The position numbers were made by a program, and so were the translations under genes. From Pseudomonas sp. LS.1a (lineage in GTDB: Bacteria > Pseudomonadota > Gammaproteobacteria > Pseudomonadales > Pseudomonadaceae), in assembly GCF_022533585.1 (NCBI RefSeq), contig NZ_CP092827.1, positions 591,001 through 655,000 of the forward strand: 64,000 bases of DNA. The letters run 5' to 3'. Every line of letters starts with the position of its first letter. The first letter of the stretch is position 1. The notes below the pieces were generated by a model. The model worked only from the letters and a program-made list of their open reading frames with translations. It ran no database searches and had not been told where the DNA came from. Positions 1 to 10,375 of this stretch are shown here, one piece after another.

Positions 1-2
1 TC

Positions 3-1673
<1,671 letters not shown>

Positions 1674-1739
1674 GCGAAACATCTGGTGCGATTTATCGCG
1701 CCCTGGGCTACCCTGCCTCGATGTTTTGCGAGGTCGACC

Positions 1740-3089
1740 ATGCATATTCACATTCTCGGTATTTGCGGCACTTTCATGGGCTCGCTGGCGGTGCTGGCCA
1801 AGGAACTTGGCCACCGCGTCACTGGCTCGGACGCCAACGTCTATCCCCCGATGAGCACTCAGCTCGAAGCCCAGGGCATCGAGCTGACCCAAGGCTATGA
1901 CCCGGCCCAGCTGGACCCGGCGCCAGACCTGGTGGTCATCGGCAACGCCATGTCGCGTGGCAACCCGGCGGTGGAGTACGTGCTGAACAAGGGCCTGCCC
2001 TATGTTTCCGGCCCGCAGTGGCTGGCCGATCACGTGCTGCAGGGCCGCTGGGTGCTGGCCGTTGCCGGTACCCACGGCAAGACCACGACCAGCAGCATGC
2101 TGGCCTGGGTGCTGGAGCACGCCGGCATGAGCCCGGGCTTCCTGATCGGCGGTGTGCCGCAGAACTTCTCGGTGTCGGCGCGCCTGGGCGATACGCCGTT
2201 CTTCGTGGTCGAAGCCGACGAGTACGATAGCGCCTTCTTCGACAAGCGCTCGAAGTTCGTCCATTACCATCCACGCACGGCGATCCTCAACAACCTTGAG
2301 TTCGACCATGCGGACATCTTCCCCGACCTGGCCTCGATCGAGCGGCAGTTCCATCACCTGGTGCGCACCATCCCCAGCGAAGGCCTGGTCATCCACCCCA
2401 CTACCGAGCTGGCGCTGGAGCGGGTGATCGGCATGGGCTGCTGGACCCCGGTGCAGACCACTGGCGAAGGTGGGCAGTGGCAAGCGCGTCTGCTCAGCCC
2501 CGACGGCTCGCGCTTTGAAGTGCTGTTCGACGGCGAAGTGCAGGGCGTGGTGGATTGGGCACTCACTGGCCAGCACAACGTCGCCAACGCCCTGGCCACC
2601 CTGGCAGCGGCGCGCCATGTAGGTGTGGTGCCAGCCATGGGCATCGAAGGCCTGAGTGCCTTCAAGAGCGTCAAGCGGCGCATGGAGAAGGTTGCCGAAG
2701 TGCAGGGCGTGACCATCTACGATGACTTTGCCCACCACCCGACCGCCATCGCCACCACCCTCGACGGCCTGCGCAAGCGCGTTGGCGAGGCCCCGGTGAT
2801 CGCCGTGATCGAGCCGCGCTCCAACTCGATGAAGCTCGGTGCCCACCGTGACGGCCTGCCGGAAAGCGTCAACGACGCCGACCAAGTGATCTGGTACGCC
2901 CCGGCCAACCTGGGCTGGGACCTGGCTGCCACTGCCGCGCAATGCAAAGTGCCCAGCGTGGTGGCCGACAGCCTCGAAGCGATCATCGAGCGAGTCAAGG
3001 GCCAGGCCCGCCCAGGTACCCACGTTGTGATCATGAGCAATGGCGGCTTCGGCGGCCTGCACGGCAAGCTGGCCGAGGCACTGAAGTGA
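1740..3089 (+). CDS. mpl: UDP-N-acetylmuramate:L-Ala-gamma-D-Glu-meso-DAP ligase
   Basis: Murein-recycling ligase of 449 residues that joins the recovered tripeptide L-Ala-D-Glu-DAP to UDP-MurNAc in the cytoplasm, bypassing MurC, MurD and MurE. It starts [14 protein letters not shown], an N-terminal Rossmann segment. It has the Mur-ligase ATP loop [11 protein letters not shown], the central motif [16 protein letters not shown], and the C-terminal domain with [11 protein letters not shown] and [10 protein letters not shown]. The chosen ATG at 1740 follows GCGAGGTCGACC, a reasonable ribosome site, and gives the family's usual N-terminus and length. The 3' end overlaps the GTG start of ubiX, so the two are probably translationally coupled. 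Identification is secure from the domain signatures and length. Confidence 0.95.
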   Translation: MHIHILGICGTFMGSLAVLAKELGHRVTGSDANVYPPMSTQLEAQGIELTQGYDPAQLDPAPDLVVIGNAMSRGNPAVEYVLNKGLPYVSGPQWLADHVLQGRWVLAVAGTHGKTTTSSMLAWVLEHAGMSPGFLIGGVPQNFSVSARLGDTPFFVVEADEYDSAFFDKRSKFVHYHPRTAILNNLEFDHADIFPDLASIERQFHHLVRTIPSEGLVIHPTTELALERVIGMGCWTPVQTTGEGGQWQARLLSPDGSRFEVLFDGEVQGVVDWALTGQHNVANALATLAAARHVGVVPAMGIEGLSAFKSVKRRMEKVAEVQGVTIYDDFAHHPTAIATTLDGLRKRVGEAPVIAVIEPRSNSMKLGAHRDGLPESVNDADQVIWYAPANLGWDLAATAAQCKVPSVVADSLEAIIERVKGQARPGTHVVIMSNGGFGGLHGKLAEALK

Positions 3090-3715
3090 GCGGGCCGGAA
3101 CGCATCACCCTGGCCATGACGGGCGCCTCTGGCGCCCAGTATGGCCTGCGCCTGCTCGACTGCCTGGTGCGTGAGGACCGCGAGGTGCACTTCCTGATCT
3201 CCAAGGCCGCGCAACTGGTGATGGCCACCGAGACCGACGTGTTGCTGCCGGCCAAGCCGCAGGCGATGCAGGCCTTTCTCACCGAATACACCGGAGCCGC
3301 CGACGGGCAGATCCGCGTGTATGGCAAGGAAGACTGGATGTCGCCGGTGGCCTCGGGTTCCGGCGCCCCGGCGGCGATGGTGGTGGTGCCCTGTTCCACC
3401 GGCACCTTGTCGGCGATTGCCACCGGTGCCTGCAACAACCTGATCGAGCGTGCTGCCGACGTTACCCTCAAGGAGCGTCGCCAGCTGATCCTGGTGCCGC
3501 GCGAAGCGCCGTTCTCCACCATCCACCTGGAGAACATGCTCAAGCTGTCGCAGATGGGCGCGGTGATCCTGCCGGCGGCGCCGGGCTTTTATCACCAGCC
3601 GCAGACCATCGATGACCTGGTCGACTTTGTCGTCGCGCGCATTCTCAACCTGCTGAACATTCCCCAGGACATGTTGCCGCGTTGGGGTGAGCACCATTTC
3701 GGGGTGGATGATTGA
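3086..3715 (+). CDS. ubiX: Flavin prenyltransferase UbiX
   Basis: UbiX makes prenylated FMN, the cofactor of the UbiD decarboxylase in ubiquinone synthesis. The 209-residue product begins (M)[23 protein letters not shown]; the GASGAQYG loop binds FMN. It contains the hallmark [44 protein letters not shown] and [16 protein letters not shown]. The start is GTG at 3086, overlapping the mpl stop in GTGA; the next in-frame ATG (3116) would cut off the beginning of the Rossmann-like fold. The gene ends in an overlap with the following small lipoprotein gene, so three genes form one tight operon. Very confident. Confidence 0.95.
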   Translation: MSGPERITLAMTGASGAQYGLRLLDCLVREDREVHFLISKAAQLVMATETDVLLPAKPQAMQAFLTEYTGAADGQIRVYGKEDWMSPVASGSGAPAAMVVVPCSTGTLSAIATGACNNLIERAADVTLKERRQLILVPREAPFSTIHLENMLKLSQMGAVILPAAPGFYHQPQTIDDLVDFVVARILNLLNIPQDMLPRWGEHHFGVDD

Positions 3716-3999
3716 AGCGAGCGCTGGCGGTTGTGCTGGCGCTGGTGCTGCTCGGTGGCTGTGCCACGGTGCGCACGCTGGATGCCAACAAGCCCGGGGC
3801 GCCGGTGGTGTATGCCGGTACCCGGCTGGATTTGTATGTGATCAATGGCGGGTGTTGCCCGCGTGATCATTATGGGGCTGATGCCCCGGCGTACCCGGGG
3901 CTGGACCTGCCCGGGAGCATGCTGCTCGATACCCTGTTGCTGCCGTTGTCGTTGCTGACAGCGGCCGGTGTAGGCTTCCAGGCCACTGGCGGCCTGTAA
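3712..3999 (+). CDS. Small YceK/YidQ-like lipoprotein
   Basis: A 95-residue predicted lipoprotein. The N-terminus [17 protein letters not shown] is a signal peptide with lipobox LGGC, so Cys17 should be acylated. The mature part contains [22 protein letters not shown], a Cys-Cys pair (GGCCPRD) and a hydrophobic C-terminal stretch ([18 protein letters not shown]). This layout resembles the YceK/YidQ (DUF1375) lipoproteins of gamma-proteobacteria, whose function is not established. The start is TTG at 3712, inside the end of ubiX; no ATG would keep the signal peptide. It is probably cotranscribed with mpl and ubiX. It is a real gene by signal peptide and overlap; the function is unknown. Confidence 0.8.
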   Translation: MKRALAVVLALVLLGGCATVRTLDANKPGAPVVYAGTRLDLYVINGGCCPRDHYGADAPAYPGLDLPGSMLLDTLLLPLSLLTAAGVGFQATGGL

Positions 4000-4096
4000 G
4001 GGCCCTTTCGCGGGCACGCCCGCTCCCACAGGTTCTGTGTAATCCTCAAGTGATCACAGTACCTGTGGGAGCGGGCGTGCCCGCGAAGAGGCCATC
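4000..4096. repeat. REP pair (BIME), G-type
   Basis: Two inverted copies of the TGTGGGAGCGGGC-type REP (CGCGGGCACGCCCGCTCCCACA, broken here only by its own palindrome, and its complement) separated by about 35 bp. It lies between the converging ends of the ubiX operon and the leftward oxidoreductase gene and may help end transcription from both sides. Confidence 0.9.
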
Positions 4097-4107
4097 ACCA
4101 GTGAAGC

Positions 4108-4752
4108 CTATTTCTTGCCTAACCTGCGCAACTCATCCGACTCCACGATCCGCACCCCGTCTTCCTCCTCCAGCGCCAGCCGCCACAGCGCCCGGGCCAA
4201 GGTACAAGCCTCGATCCCCCGATATTTCCCGGGTATCAGCCTGGAAAACGGCGACATCAGCTTTTCCCCGAGCCGCGGCTGGACCCGCTCGCCCAGCAGC
4301 AACGACGGCCGCACGATGGTCAGCTGCGGCCAATCCTGGGCCTTGAGTGCCTCTTCCATCTCGCCCTTTACCCGGTTGTAGAAAATCGACGATTTCGGGT
4401 CGGCGCCCAGCGCACTGACCACCAGCAGATGCCGCGCGCCCAACTCCCGGGCACGCTTGCTGAAGGCCACCACCATGTCGAGGTCCACCGCACGGAAGGC
4501 CGATTCGGAGCCGGCCTGCTTCAGCGTGGTACCCAGGCAGCAATAGGCGATATCGACCCGCCCGGCCAGCTGCGGGAGGAACACCGCCGGGTCGCCCACC
4601 GGGTTTTCCAGGTGCGGATGCTCGGCCAATGGCCGGCGGGTAGGCGCCAGTACGCGGGTGATGGTTGGCTCGTTGAGCAGGCGGTCGAGCAGGTGTTCAC
4701 CTGTCAGACCCGTGGCACCGGCAAGCAGGACATGCTGAGGCGTCAAATACAT
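4108..4752 (-). CDS. NAD(P)-binding Rossmann oxidoreductase (atypical SDR, YbjT/HTATIP2-like)
   Basis: A 214-residue single-domain protein. The N-terminus carries the nucleotide-binding loop [15 protein letters not shown] after a beta strand (HVLLA). It continues with [20 protein letters not shown], a Ser-containing strand ([11 protein letters not shown]), [13 protein letters not shown] in place of a classical YxxxK, and [12 protein letters not shown]. This pattern is that of atypical short-chain dehydrogenases related to YbjT and mammalian HTATIP2, most of which bind NADPH with unknown substrates. It begins just downstream of the MORN-repeat gene on the same strand (27 bp gap), so the two may be cotranscribed. 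The fold assignment is secure; the reaction cannot be named from sequence. Confidence 0.85.
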   Translation of the reverse strand: MYLTPQHVLLAGATGLTGEHLLDRLLNEPTITRVLAPTRRPLAEHPHLENPVGDPAVFLPQLAGRVDIAYCCLGTTLKQAGSESAFRAVDLDMVVAFSKRARELGARHLLVVSALGADPKSSIFYNRVKGEMEEALKAQDWPQLTIVRPSLLLGERVQPRLGEKLMSPFSRLIPGKYRGIEACTLARALWRLALEEEDGVRIVESDELRRLGKK

Positions 4753-4779
4753 GATGTCTCTCCCTTGTTACACACAAGC

Positions 4780-6513
4780 TTAGTGGCTGCGTGGCGTTTG
4801 CGCCTGTTCCCCCACGGTGGCCTGTGCGGCGTTACGCAATGCTTCTTCGGCCTGCTGCCGGCGCAGGTGCTGCCAGTGCTCGAGCACACTCGGCGGCGCC
4901 CACAGCTGCGGTTCAGAGGCCTCGAAACCTTCCCTTTGTTCTCTTTCGGCAACGCTGGCGCGCGCCAGTTCAAACGCCTGTTTCAGGTCGTCGGTCTGGT
5001 TCAGCGCCTCGGCGAACAGGGCATCGCCAAAGTAGGTGAAATCGGCTTCTTCCGAGCAACCGAAGGACACGCGGTCGGCCCGGGCGGCGGTCATGATCAC
5101 CGTGCGCTCATCCTTGAGCGCTGCGATGTAGCCCCCTGAATAGCAGGCGGATATGACGATGACCTTGTCGCGATCCTTCAGCGGTGCCAGGGCGCTGGCC
5201 AGTTCGTCGGTGGACAGGTCGGCCAGCTGCAGGCGCGGCTGGTCGAGCACCAGCTGGTGGTCCTGGCTGCCATGGCTGGTGAGGTAGATGAACACCAGGT
5301 CTTCGGGGCCGCTGCGCTCGGCCAGGGTGCGGGCAGCGCGGGTGAGGTTCTCGCGCGTGGCCATGGCGCGGGTGGTCATATGGTCGCGGTGGTTGACCAA
5401 GGTTACCTGGCCGCGGGCGCCAAAACGCACCTTGAGCATGTTGCTGACGTAGTCGGCTTCGCGCAGGAACACGCTCTGCTGGCCATCGCCGGCCACCACC
5501 AGGCTGTATAGCTGGACCGGTGGTGTCGAGCGCGGTACCCGGGCCAGTGCCTCGTCCAGCAACCGGCCCTGATTGAGCAACGCCAGGTCCAGCGGGTCGG
5601 GCAACAGCTTGCCATTCTGGTCGCGTATGCGCACACCGTTGCTCCAGGTGCCGCTTTCGACCTTGCCGCTGGCCAGGATCAGCCGGCCCTGACCGTGGTA
5701 GGCATCATTGAGGAAGCCGCCGATGTACTTGCTGCCGTCGGCCAGTTGCAGGCTGCCCTGGCCCGACAGGCGCCAGTCGGCGAAGGTACCTTTGTAGTGG
5801 CTGCCGTCGCTGCCCAGCAGTTCGCCTTCGCCGACCAGCGAACCGTCCTTGAATTCGCCGATCCACACATCACCCTCGGCGTTTTCGTAGCGGCCACGGC
5901 CCTCCAGGCGGTTGTCCTTGAACTCGCCGATGTACTGCTCGCCGTCGACGCTGTCGTAGGTGCCGCTGCCTTCCAGCTGGCCGTTGATGAAGCGGCCGCT
6001 GAACTGGTTGCCGCTGGCATCGCTGCGCACCCCGGCACCGTTGGGCTTGCCCTTGGCGAACAGGCCCTGGTAACGGCTGCCGTCGGCCAGTTCCAGCTCG
6101 CCGGCGCCTTCATACAGGTCGTCCTTGAACTGGCCGCGGTAGGTCTGGTCGGCTTGCTTGAGGGTACCTTCGCCGTCGCGGCGGCCTCGGCTGAAGGTGC
6201 CGGCATAGTGGCTGCCCGGGGTGGTCAGCTCACCCAGCCCCTGGAACAGCCCTGCGGCGAACTGGCCACGGTACACCTCGCCGTTGCGCCCGTGCCATTC
6301 GCCCTGGCCGTGCCATTGGCCGTCCTTGAAGCTGCCGGCGTACCAGCTGCCGTTGGGGTAGTCGATCCGGCCTTCGCCTTGCAGCAGGCCATCGACCACC
6401 TGCCCCCGGTACCGTCCACCGTCGGGCAGACGCGCGTCCGGCGGGAGCAGCGATTCGCCATCGCCGCAGGCGGCGAGCAGCAGGACCAGGGTGATGGGGA
6501 GCAATGGACGCAT
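4780..6513 (-). CDS. MORN-repeat lipoprotein with a C-terminal caspase-like C13 peptidase domain
   Basis: A 577-residue protein. The start at 6513 gives MRPLLPITLVLLLAAC, a signal peptide with lipobox AAC (Cys16), so an envelope-anchored lipoprotein is expected; the longer upstream reading lacks a signal and is rejected. From about residue 35 to 290 there are eleven MORN repeats of roughly 23 residues (pattern YxGxFxxGxxxGxGxxxxxdGs). From about 350 on is a legumain/C13-type caspase-fold domain with His at about 414 (LTSHGSQDH) and Cys at about 457 (VISACYSGGY), the expected dyad after two hydrophobic strands. MORN repeats bind lipid or protein in other systems; C13 peptidases cut after Asn or Asp. 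Substrate and role here are unknown. A charged tail follows the peptidase domain. Confidence 0.88.
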   Translation of the reverse strand: MRPLLPITLVLLLAACGDGESLLPPDARLPDGGRYRGQVVDGLLQGEGRIDYPNGSWYAGSFKDGQWHGQGEWHGRNGEVYRGQFAAGLFQGLGELTTPGSHYAGTFSRGRRDGEGTLKQADQTYRGQFKDDLYEGAGELELADGSRYQGLFAKGKPNGAGVRSDASGNQFSGRFINGQLEGSGTYDSVDGEQYIGEFKDNRLEGRGRYENAEGDVWIGEFKDGSLVGEGELLGSDGSHYKGTFADWRLSGQGSLQLADGSKYIGGFLNDAYHGQGRLILASGKVESGTWSNGVRIRDQNGKLLPDPLDLALLNQGRLLDEALARVPRSTPPVQLYSLVVAGDGQQSVFLREADYVSNMLKVRFGARGQVTLVNHRDHMTTRAMATRENLTRAARTLAERSGPEDLVFIYLTSHGSQDHQLVLDQPRLQLADLSTDELASALAPLKDRDKVIVISACYSGGYIAALKDERTVIMTAARADRVSFGCSEEADFTYFGDALFAEALNQTDDLKQAFELARASVAEREQREGFEASEPQLWAPPSVLEHWQHLRRQQAEEALRNAAQATVGEQAQTPRSH

Positions 6514-6629
6514 GGCGAGAACCGGGCAATAGGTCTGCCGAGTATGACGCAGAATGGGATCCTGAAACAGCGAACGCATGTGCTGGTGCAGCTCTCGAGC
6601 CTGCACTGCATCGAAAAGCTGGCACGGTC

Positions 6630-7079
6630 CCTGTGGGAGCGGGCGTGCCCGCGAACACCGGCGACGCCGGTGCCATGCAGCGCGTGGTCTTCTTCGCGGG
6701 TAAACCCGCTCCCACAGGTCCAGCGGTGACTTTCAGCTTTGCGCAATACCTGTGGGAGCGGCTTTAGCCGCGAACACCGGCGAAGCCGGTGCCATGCACC
6801 GTGTGGTCTTCTTCGCGGGTAAACCCGCTCCCACAGGTCCAGCGGTGACTTTCAGCTTTGCGCAATACCTGTGGGAGCGGCTTTAGCCGCGAACACCGGC
6901 GAAGCCGGTGCCAGGCACCGTGTGGTCTTCTTCGCGGGTAAACCCGCTCCCACAGGTCCAGCGGTGACTTTCAGCTTTGCGCAATACCTGTGGGAGCGGC
7001 TTTAGCCGCGAACACCGGCGAAGCCGGTGCCAGGCACCGCGTCGCCTGCTTCGCGGGCACGCCCGCTCCCACAGGTTCC
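6630..7079. repeat. Tandem array of four 119-bp units, each a REP pair
   Basis: The unit starts at 6630, 6749, 6868 and 6987, a constant 119 bp. Each unit contains a direct REP (CTGTGGGAGCGG, then GGGCGTGCCCGCGAA in unit 1 and GCTTTAGCCGCGAA in the others), a small hairpin ACACCGGCGAAGCCGGTG and an inverted REP (CGCGGGTAAACCCGCTCCCA). Units differ by only a few bases, indicating recent tandem amplification. The array sits between the end of the butanediol dehydrogenase gene and the start of the MORN gene. The remaining 116 bp (6514-6629) before the MORN gene must hold its promoter; I see no clear -35/-10 there. Confidence 0.92.
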
Positions 7080-7099
7080 GTTTAGCCTTTGAGGTGCAA

Positions 7100-8188
7100 T
7101 CAGCGCACGCCCGGCGAAACGATGATTTTCACGTTCTCCTCCTTGTTGTTGACCAACTCCTCGAAGCCCAGCTCGACAATCTGCTCCAGTCCGATCCGCC
7201 CGGTCACCAGCGGGCGAATATCCAGCCTGCCGTCAGCGATGAAGGCAATCACATCGGCAAACTCGCCGTTATAGGCCAACGCCCCCAGCACCTGCTTTTC
7301 AGTGGACACCAGTTCGAAGAAGTTGAACTCGCTCGGCTCCTCGAATATCCCCACCAACACGCACTTGCCCGCCTTGCGGATGGTGTCGATGGCCAGCTTG
7401 GCCGTGTGCTTGTTGCCGATGCATTCAAAACTCACATCCGCTCCCAGCCCGGCAGTCAGCTTGCGGATTTCCGCCAAGGCGTCGCACTGGCTGGGGTCCA
7501 GCACTACGCTGGCGCCAACTTCTTTAGCCTTGGCCTTGCGCGCCGAGGACATTTCCAGGGCGATCACCTGCGCCGCCCCCGCTGCCTTGGCACACATGAT
7601 GGTGCACAGGCCGATGGTGCCGGCGCCGACCACCACCACGGTCTGGCCCAGCAGGCTACCGGCCTTTTTCACCGCATGCATGCCCACCGCCAGCGGCTCG
7701 ATCAGCGCCCCGGCCTCCGACGGGAAACCCTGCGGCAGCCGGTACAGCAGGTTGGCGGGCACGTTGACAAGCTCGGCGAAGGCACCGTTGTTCATCAGGC
7801 CGGTGAAGGCCAGACGCTCGCAGATGTTGTACAGGCCATGGGTGCAGTAGTAGCAGGTGCCGCAATGCTGGCAGGCGTCCGCAGCCACCGGGTCGCCGAC
7901 GGCAAAACCTTCCACGCCTTCACCCAGCTTGGCAATCTGGCCGCAGAACTCGTGGCCGAGGATGCACTGGCCCTGGATGCCGGTCAGCGGGTGCGGTGCC
8001 TCCACCGGGATGAATACCGGGCCGGCGACGTATTCGTGCAGGTCGGAGCCGCAGATGCCGCACCAGTCCACCTTGATCTGCACCCATCCGGGCGCAGGGT
8101 CGGCCGGCAGGGGCACCTGTTCGACGCGAATGTCATTGCGGCCATGCCAGACGGCGGCGCGCATGTGGGTGTGGCTCAGGTCGTTCAT
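7100..8188 (-). CDS. 2,3-butanediol dehydrogenase (zinc-dependent MDR)
   Basis: A 362-residue zinc alcohol dehydrogenase that oxidises 2,3-butanediol to acetoin, feeding the acetoin dehydrogenase encoded upstream. The catalytic-zinc region is CGICGSDLHEY with GHEFCGQI; the structural-zinc lobe is the four-cysteine cluster CQHCGTCYYCTHGLYNIC. The nucleotide-binding loop is VVVGAGTIGLC. The ATG at 8188 follows GGAGAAAACCC, a good ribosome site; an internal Met nine residues in is the alternative. It starts 28 bp after the acoC stop and is the last gene of the acoXABC operon. Length and motifs match the P. putida butanediol/acetoin cluster. Sorbitol dehydrogenase relatives share the fold, but the context favours butanediol. 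Confidence 0.9.
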   Translation of the reverse strand: MNDLSHTHMRAAVWHGRNDIRVEQVPLPADPAPGWVQIKVDWCGICGSDLHEYVAGPVFIPVEAPHPLTGIQGQCILGHEFCGQIAKLGEGVEGFAVGDPVAADACQHCGTCYYCTHGLYNICERLAFTGLMNNGAFAELVNVPANLLYRLPQGFPSEAGALIEPLAVGMHAVKKAGSLLGQTVVVVGAGTIGLCTIMCAKAAGAAQVIALEMSSARKAKAKEVGASVVLDPSQCDALAEIRKLTAGLGADVSFECIGNKHTAKLAIDTIRKAGKCVLVGIFEEPSEFNFFELVSTEKQVLGALAYNGEFADVIAFIADGRLDIRPLVTGRIGLEQIVELGFEELVNNKEENVKIIVSPGVR

Positions 8189-8216
8189 GGGTTTTCTCCA
8201 GGCTCACGGAAAGGGC

Positions 8217-9323
8217 TTAGTGCTTGCGCAGGAATGCGAGCAGTTGCTGGTTGACCTGTTCGGCCGCTTCCATCTGCACCATGTGCCCAGCCTCAGGCAG
8301 CACCAGCACTTCAGCCTCCAGCCCTTCGGCATGGCTGGCCGGGATGATCGCGTCCTTGCCGCCCCACACCACCAGGGCCGGGTGTTGCCCCAGCACCCCG
8401 CGCAGGTCGTGGCGCTGTCGGTCGCCGTCGGCGATGGCCGATGCCAGCAGGCGCAACGCGTCGTCCACCCCTTCCAGGCGCTTGAACTTGAGCATGTCCT
8501 CTAGCATCTGCCGGGTGACCAGTGCCGGGTCGGCAAACAGCTGCACCATCTGCGGCTTGAGGGCATTGCGGTTGGCGGCAGCGACGAAGCCTTGCAGGTA
8601 CTGCCCGTTGATCGCCTCGCCCAGCCCGGCGCTGGCCACCAGGCTCAGGCTGGCCACCCGCTGCGGTGCCAGGCGCGCCACGTTCAGGCTGACTGCGCCG
8701 CCCATGGAGTGGCCGGCCAGGTGGGCCTTGGTGATGTCCAGGTGGTCGAGCAGGGCCAGCACGGTTTCGCTCAGTTCATCCAGGTCGCCGCGTTGCAGGG
8801 CCTTGCCCGACTCACCATGCCCCGGCAGGTCGAGGGCGATCACCCGCCGCTCGGCTGCCAGCGCTGGGTGGTTGAACAGCCAGTTGTTGAGGTCGCCGCC
8901 AAAGCCGTGCACCAGCACCAGCGGCGTGCCGCCATCGCCCAGCTCGAACCAGCGCAGCAGGCGACCGCCCACTTCCGCCTTCTGTGGCACTGGCCCCTGG
9001 GCCTGGTCAGCGCCACCTTCGGCGACGAACTCGGCCTGGAAGCGCTGCACCACGGCATCGATTTCAGCCTCTTCGGCTTCCCCTTCCACCACCACTGCCA
9101 GCAGCGCACCGACCGGCAGGGTTTCATCCGGCCTGGCCACCTGGCGACGCAGTACGCCGCTGAACGGGGCTTCGACGCTGCTGCTGATCTTGTCGGTCTC
9201 GACGTCCAGCACCTCGTCGCCCTTGTTGATTTCATCACCTTCCTGCTTCAGCCAGGTGTCCACCCGGCCCTCGGTCATCGACAGGCCCCACTTGGGCATG
9301 GTCAGGGTATGGATCTGGCTCAT
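8217..9323 (-). CDS. acoC: Acetoin dehydrogenase E2, dihydrolipoamide acetyltransferase of alpha/beta-hydrolase type
   Basis: A 368-residue E2 subunit. Residues 1-80 are a lipoyl domain with the attachment lysine in VETDKISSSVEAPF. After a linker with acidic and Pro/Gln-rich parts, from about residue 110 on is an alpha/beta hydrolase fold with the elbow GHSMGGAV (nucleophile Ser) and a C-terminal catalytic His in PEAGHMVQME. This lipoyl-plus-hydrolase architecture, rather than the usual CAT acyltransferase domain, is characteristic of AcoC in acetoin operons. It transfers the acetyl group released from acetoin to CoA. Its ATG overlaps the acoB stop by four bases, implying coupled translation. 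Confidence 0.93.
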   Translation of the reverse strand: MSQIHTLTMPKWGLSMTEGRVDTWLKQEGDEINKGDEVLDVETDKISSSVEAPFSGVLRRQVARPDETLPVGALLAVVVEGEAEEAEIDAVVQRFQAEFVAEGGADQAQGPVPQKAEVGGRLLRWFELGDGGTPLVLVHGFGGDLNNWLFNHPALAAERRVIALDLPGHGESGKALQRGDLDELSETVLALLDHLDITKAHLAGHSMGGAVSLNVARLAPQRVASLSLVASAGLGEAINGQYLQGFVAAANRNALKPQMVQLFADPALVTRQMLEDMLKFKRLEGVDDALRLLASAIADGDRQRHDLRGVLGQHPALVVWGGKDAIIPASHAEGLEAEVLVLPEAGHMVQMEAAEQVNQQLLAFLRKH

Positions 9324-10342
9324 GCGGCACTCCTTGCGGCTTCGATCACTTTGCGTACCGCAGCCTCGATCTTCGCCGCGTCAGGGATGTACAGGTCTTC
9401 CAGTGCATCGGAGAACGGCACAGGAGTATGCGGGGCGGTGACCATCTCGATCGGGCCCTTGAGCGCGCCGAAGGCCTTCTGCGCCACCAGTGCGCTGATG
9501 TCGGTGGCCATGGAGCAGCGTGGGTTGGCTTCGTCGATCACCACCAGGCGGCCGGTCTTTTCCACGCTTTCCAGAATGCTGTCTTCGTCCAGCGGGCTGG
9601 TGGTGCGCAGGTCCAGCACCTCGCAGTCGATACCCTGGCGGGCCAGGTTGTTGGCGGCCTCCAGCGCCACATGCACCATGCGGCCGTAGGTCACCAGGGT
9701 CACATCGTCGCCATCACGCAGGAAGTTGGCTTCGCCGAACGGCACGGTGTAGACCTCTTCCGGCACCTCGCCTTGCATGCTGTACAGCAGCTTGTGCTCG
9801 CAGAAGATCACCGGGTCGTTGTCGCGGATCGCCTGTATCAACAGGCCCTTGGCATCGTACGGCGAGGACGGGCAGACCACCTTCAGGCCGGGGATATGCG
9901 TCCATAGCGAGGTGAGCATCTGCGAGTGCTGGGCCGCTGCGCGCAGGCCGGCGCCGTACATGGTGCGCATCACCAGCGGGGTGACCGCCTTGCCGCCGAA
10001 CATGTAGCGGAACTTGGCGGCCTGGTTGAGGATCTGGTCCAGGCAGCAGCCGGCGAAGTCGACGAACATCAGCTCGCACACCGGGCGCAGGCCCTGGGTG
10101 GCGGCACCGACGGCGGCGCCGACGTAGCCGATTTCCGACAGCGGCGCGTCGAGCACGCGCCCCGGGAACTGGTGGTACAGGCCCTTGGTCACGCCCAGCA
10201 CGCCACCCCAGGCGTCATCCTCGCCGGGGGCACCGGCGCCGCCGGCGACGTCTTCGCCAATGATGAACACCGTGTTGTCGCGGCGCATTTCCTGGGCCAG
10301 GGCTTCGTTGATGGCCTGCTGGTAGCTGATCTTTCTTGCCAT
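9320..10342 (-). CDS. acoB: Acetoin dehydrogenase E1 beta subunit
   Basis: A 340-residue transketolase-like E1 beta subunit of the thiamine-diphosphate acetoin dehydrogenase, which cleaves acetoin to acetaldehyde and an acetyl group passed to AcoC. It starts MARKISYQQAINEALAQEM, a typical E1-beta opening. It carries the ThDP-activating Glu region (FIIGEDVAGG), LDAPLSEIGYVGAAVGAA and EVLDLRTTSPLDEDSILESV of the C-terminal transketolase domain. It lies 33 bp after acoA and overlaps acoC by four bases. No phosphorylation-type regulatory insert is seen. Very confident because alpha, beta and E2 genes are adjacent in the standard order. Confidence 0.95.
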   Translation of the reverse strand: MARKISYQQAINEALAQEMRRDNTVFIIGEDVAGGAGAPGEDDAWGGVLGVTKGLYHQFPGRVLDAPLSEIGYVGAAVGAATQGLRPVCELMFVDFAGCCLDQILNQAAKFRYMFGGKAVTPLVMRTMYGAGLRAAAQHSQMLTSLWTHIPGLKVVCPSSPYDAKGLLIQAIRDNDPVIFCEHKLLYSMQGEVPEEVYTVPFGEANFLRDGDDVTLVTYGRMVHVALEAANNLARQGIDCEVLDLRTTSPLDEDSILESVEKTGRLVVIDEANPRCSMATDISALVAQKAFGALKGPIEMVTAPHTPVPFSDALEDLYIPDAAKIEAAVRKVIEAARSAA

Positions 10343-10375
10343 GGTGATTCTCCTGTTGTTCTTGTAATCCGCGGC

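Noticed and set aside
1685..1702. Small palindrome GGTGCGA-TTTA-TCGCGCC before mpl
   Set aside because: The stem is only seven pairs with one G-T, there is no T-run, and nothing connects it to a regulator. It could arise by chance.
6630..7079. CRISPR-like spacing in a tandem repeat
   Set aside because: The repeated unit is the whole 119 bp with no unique spacers, and each unit is a pair of REP palindromes. No cas genes are present.
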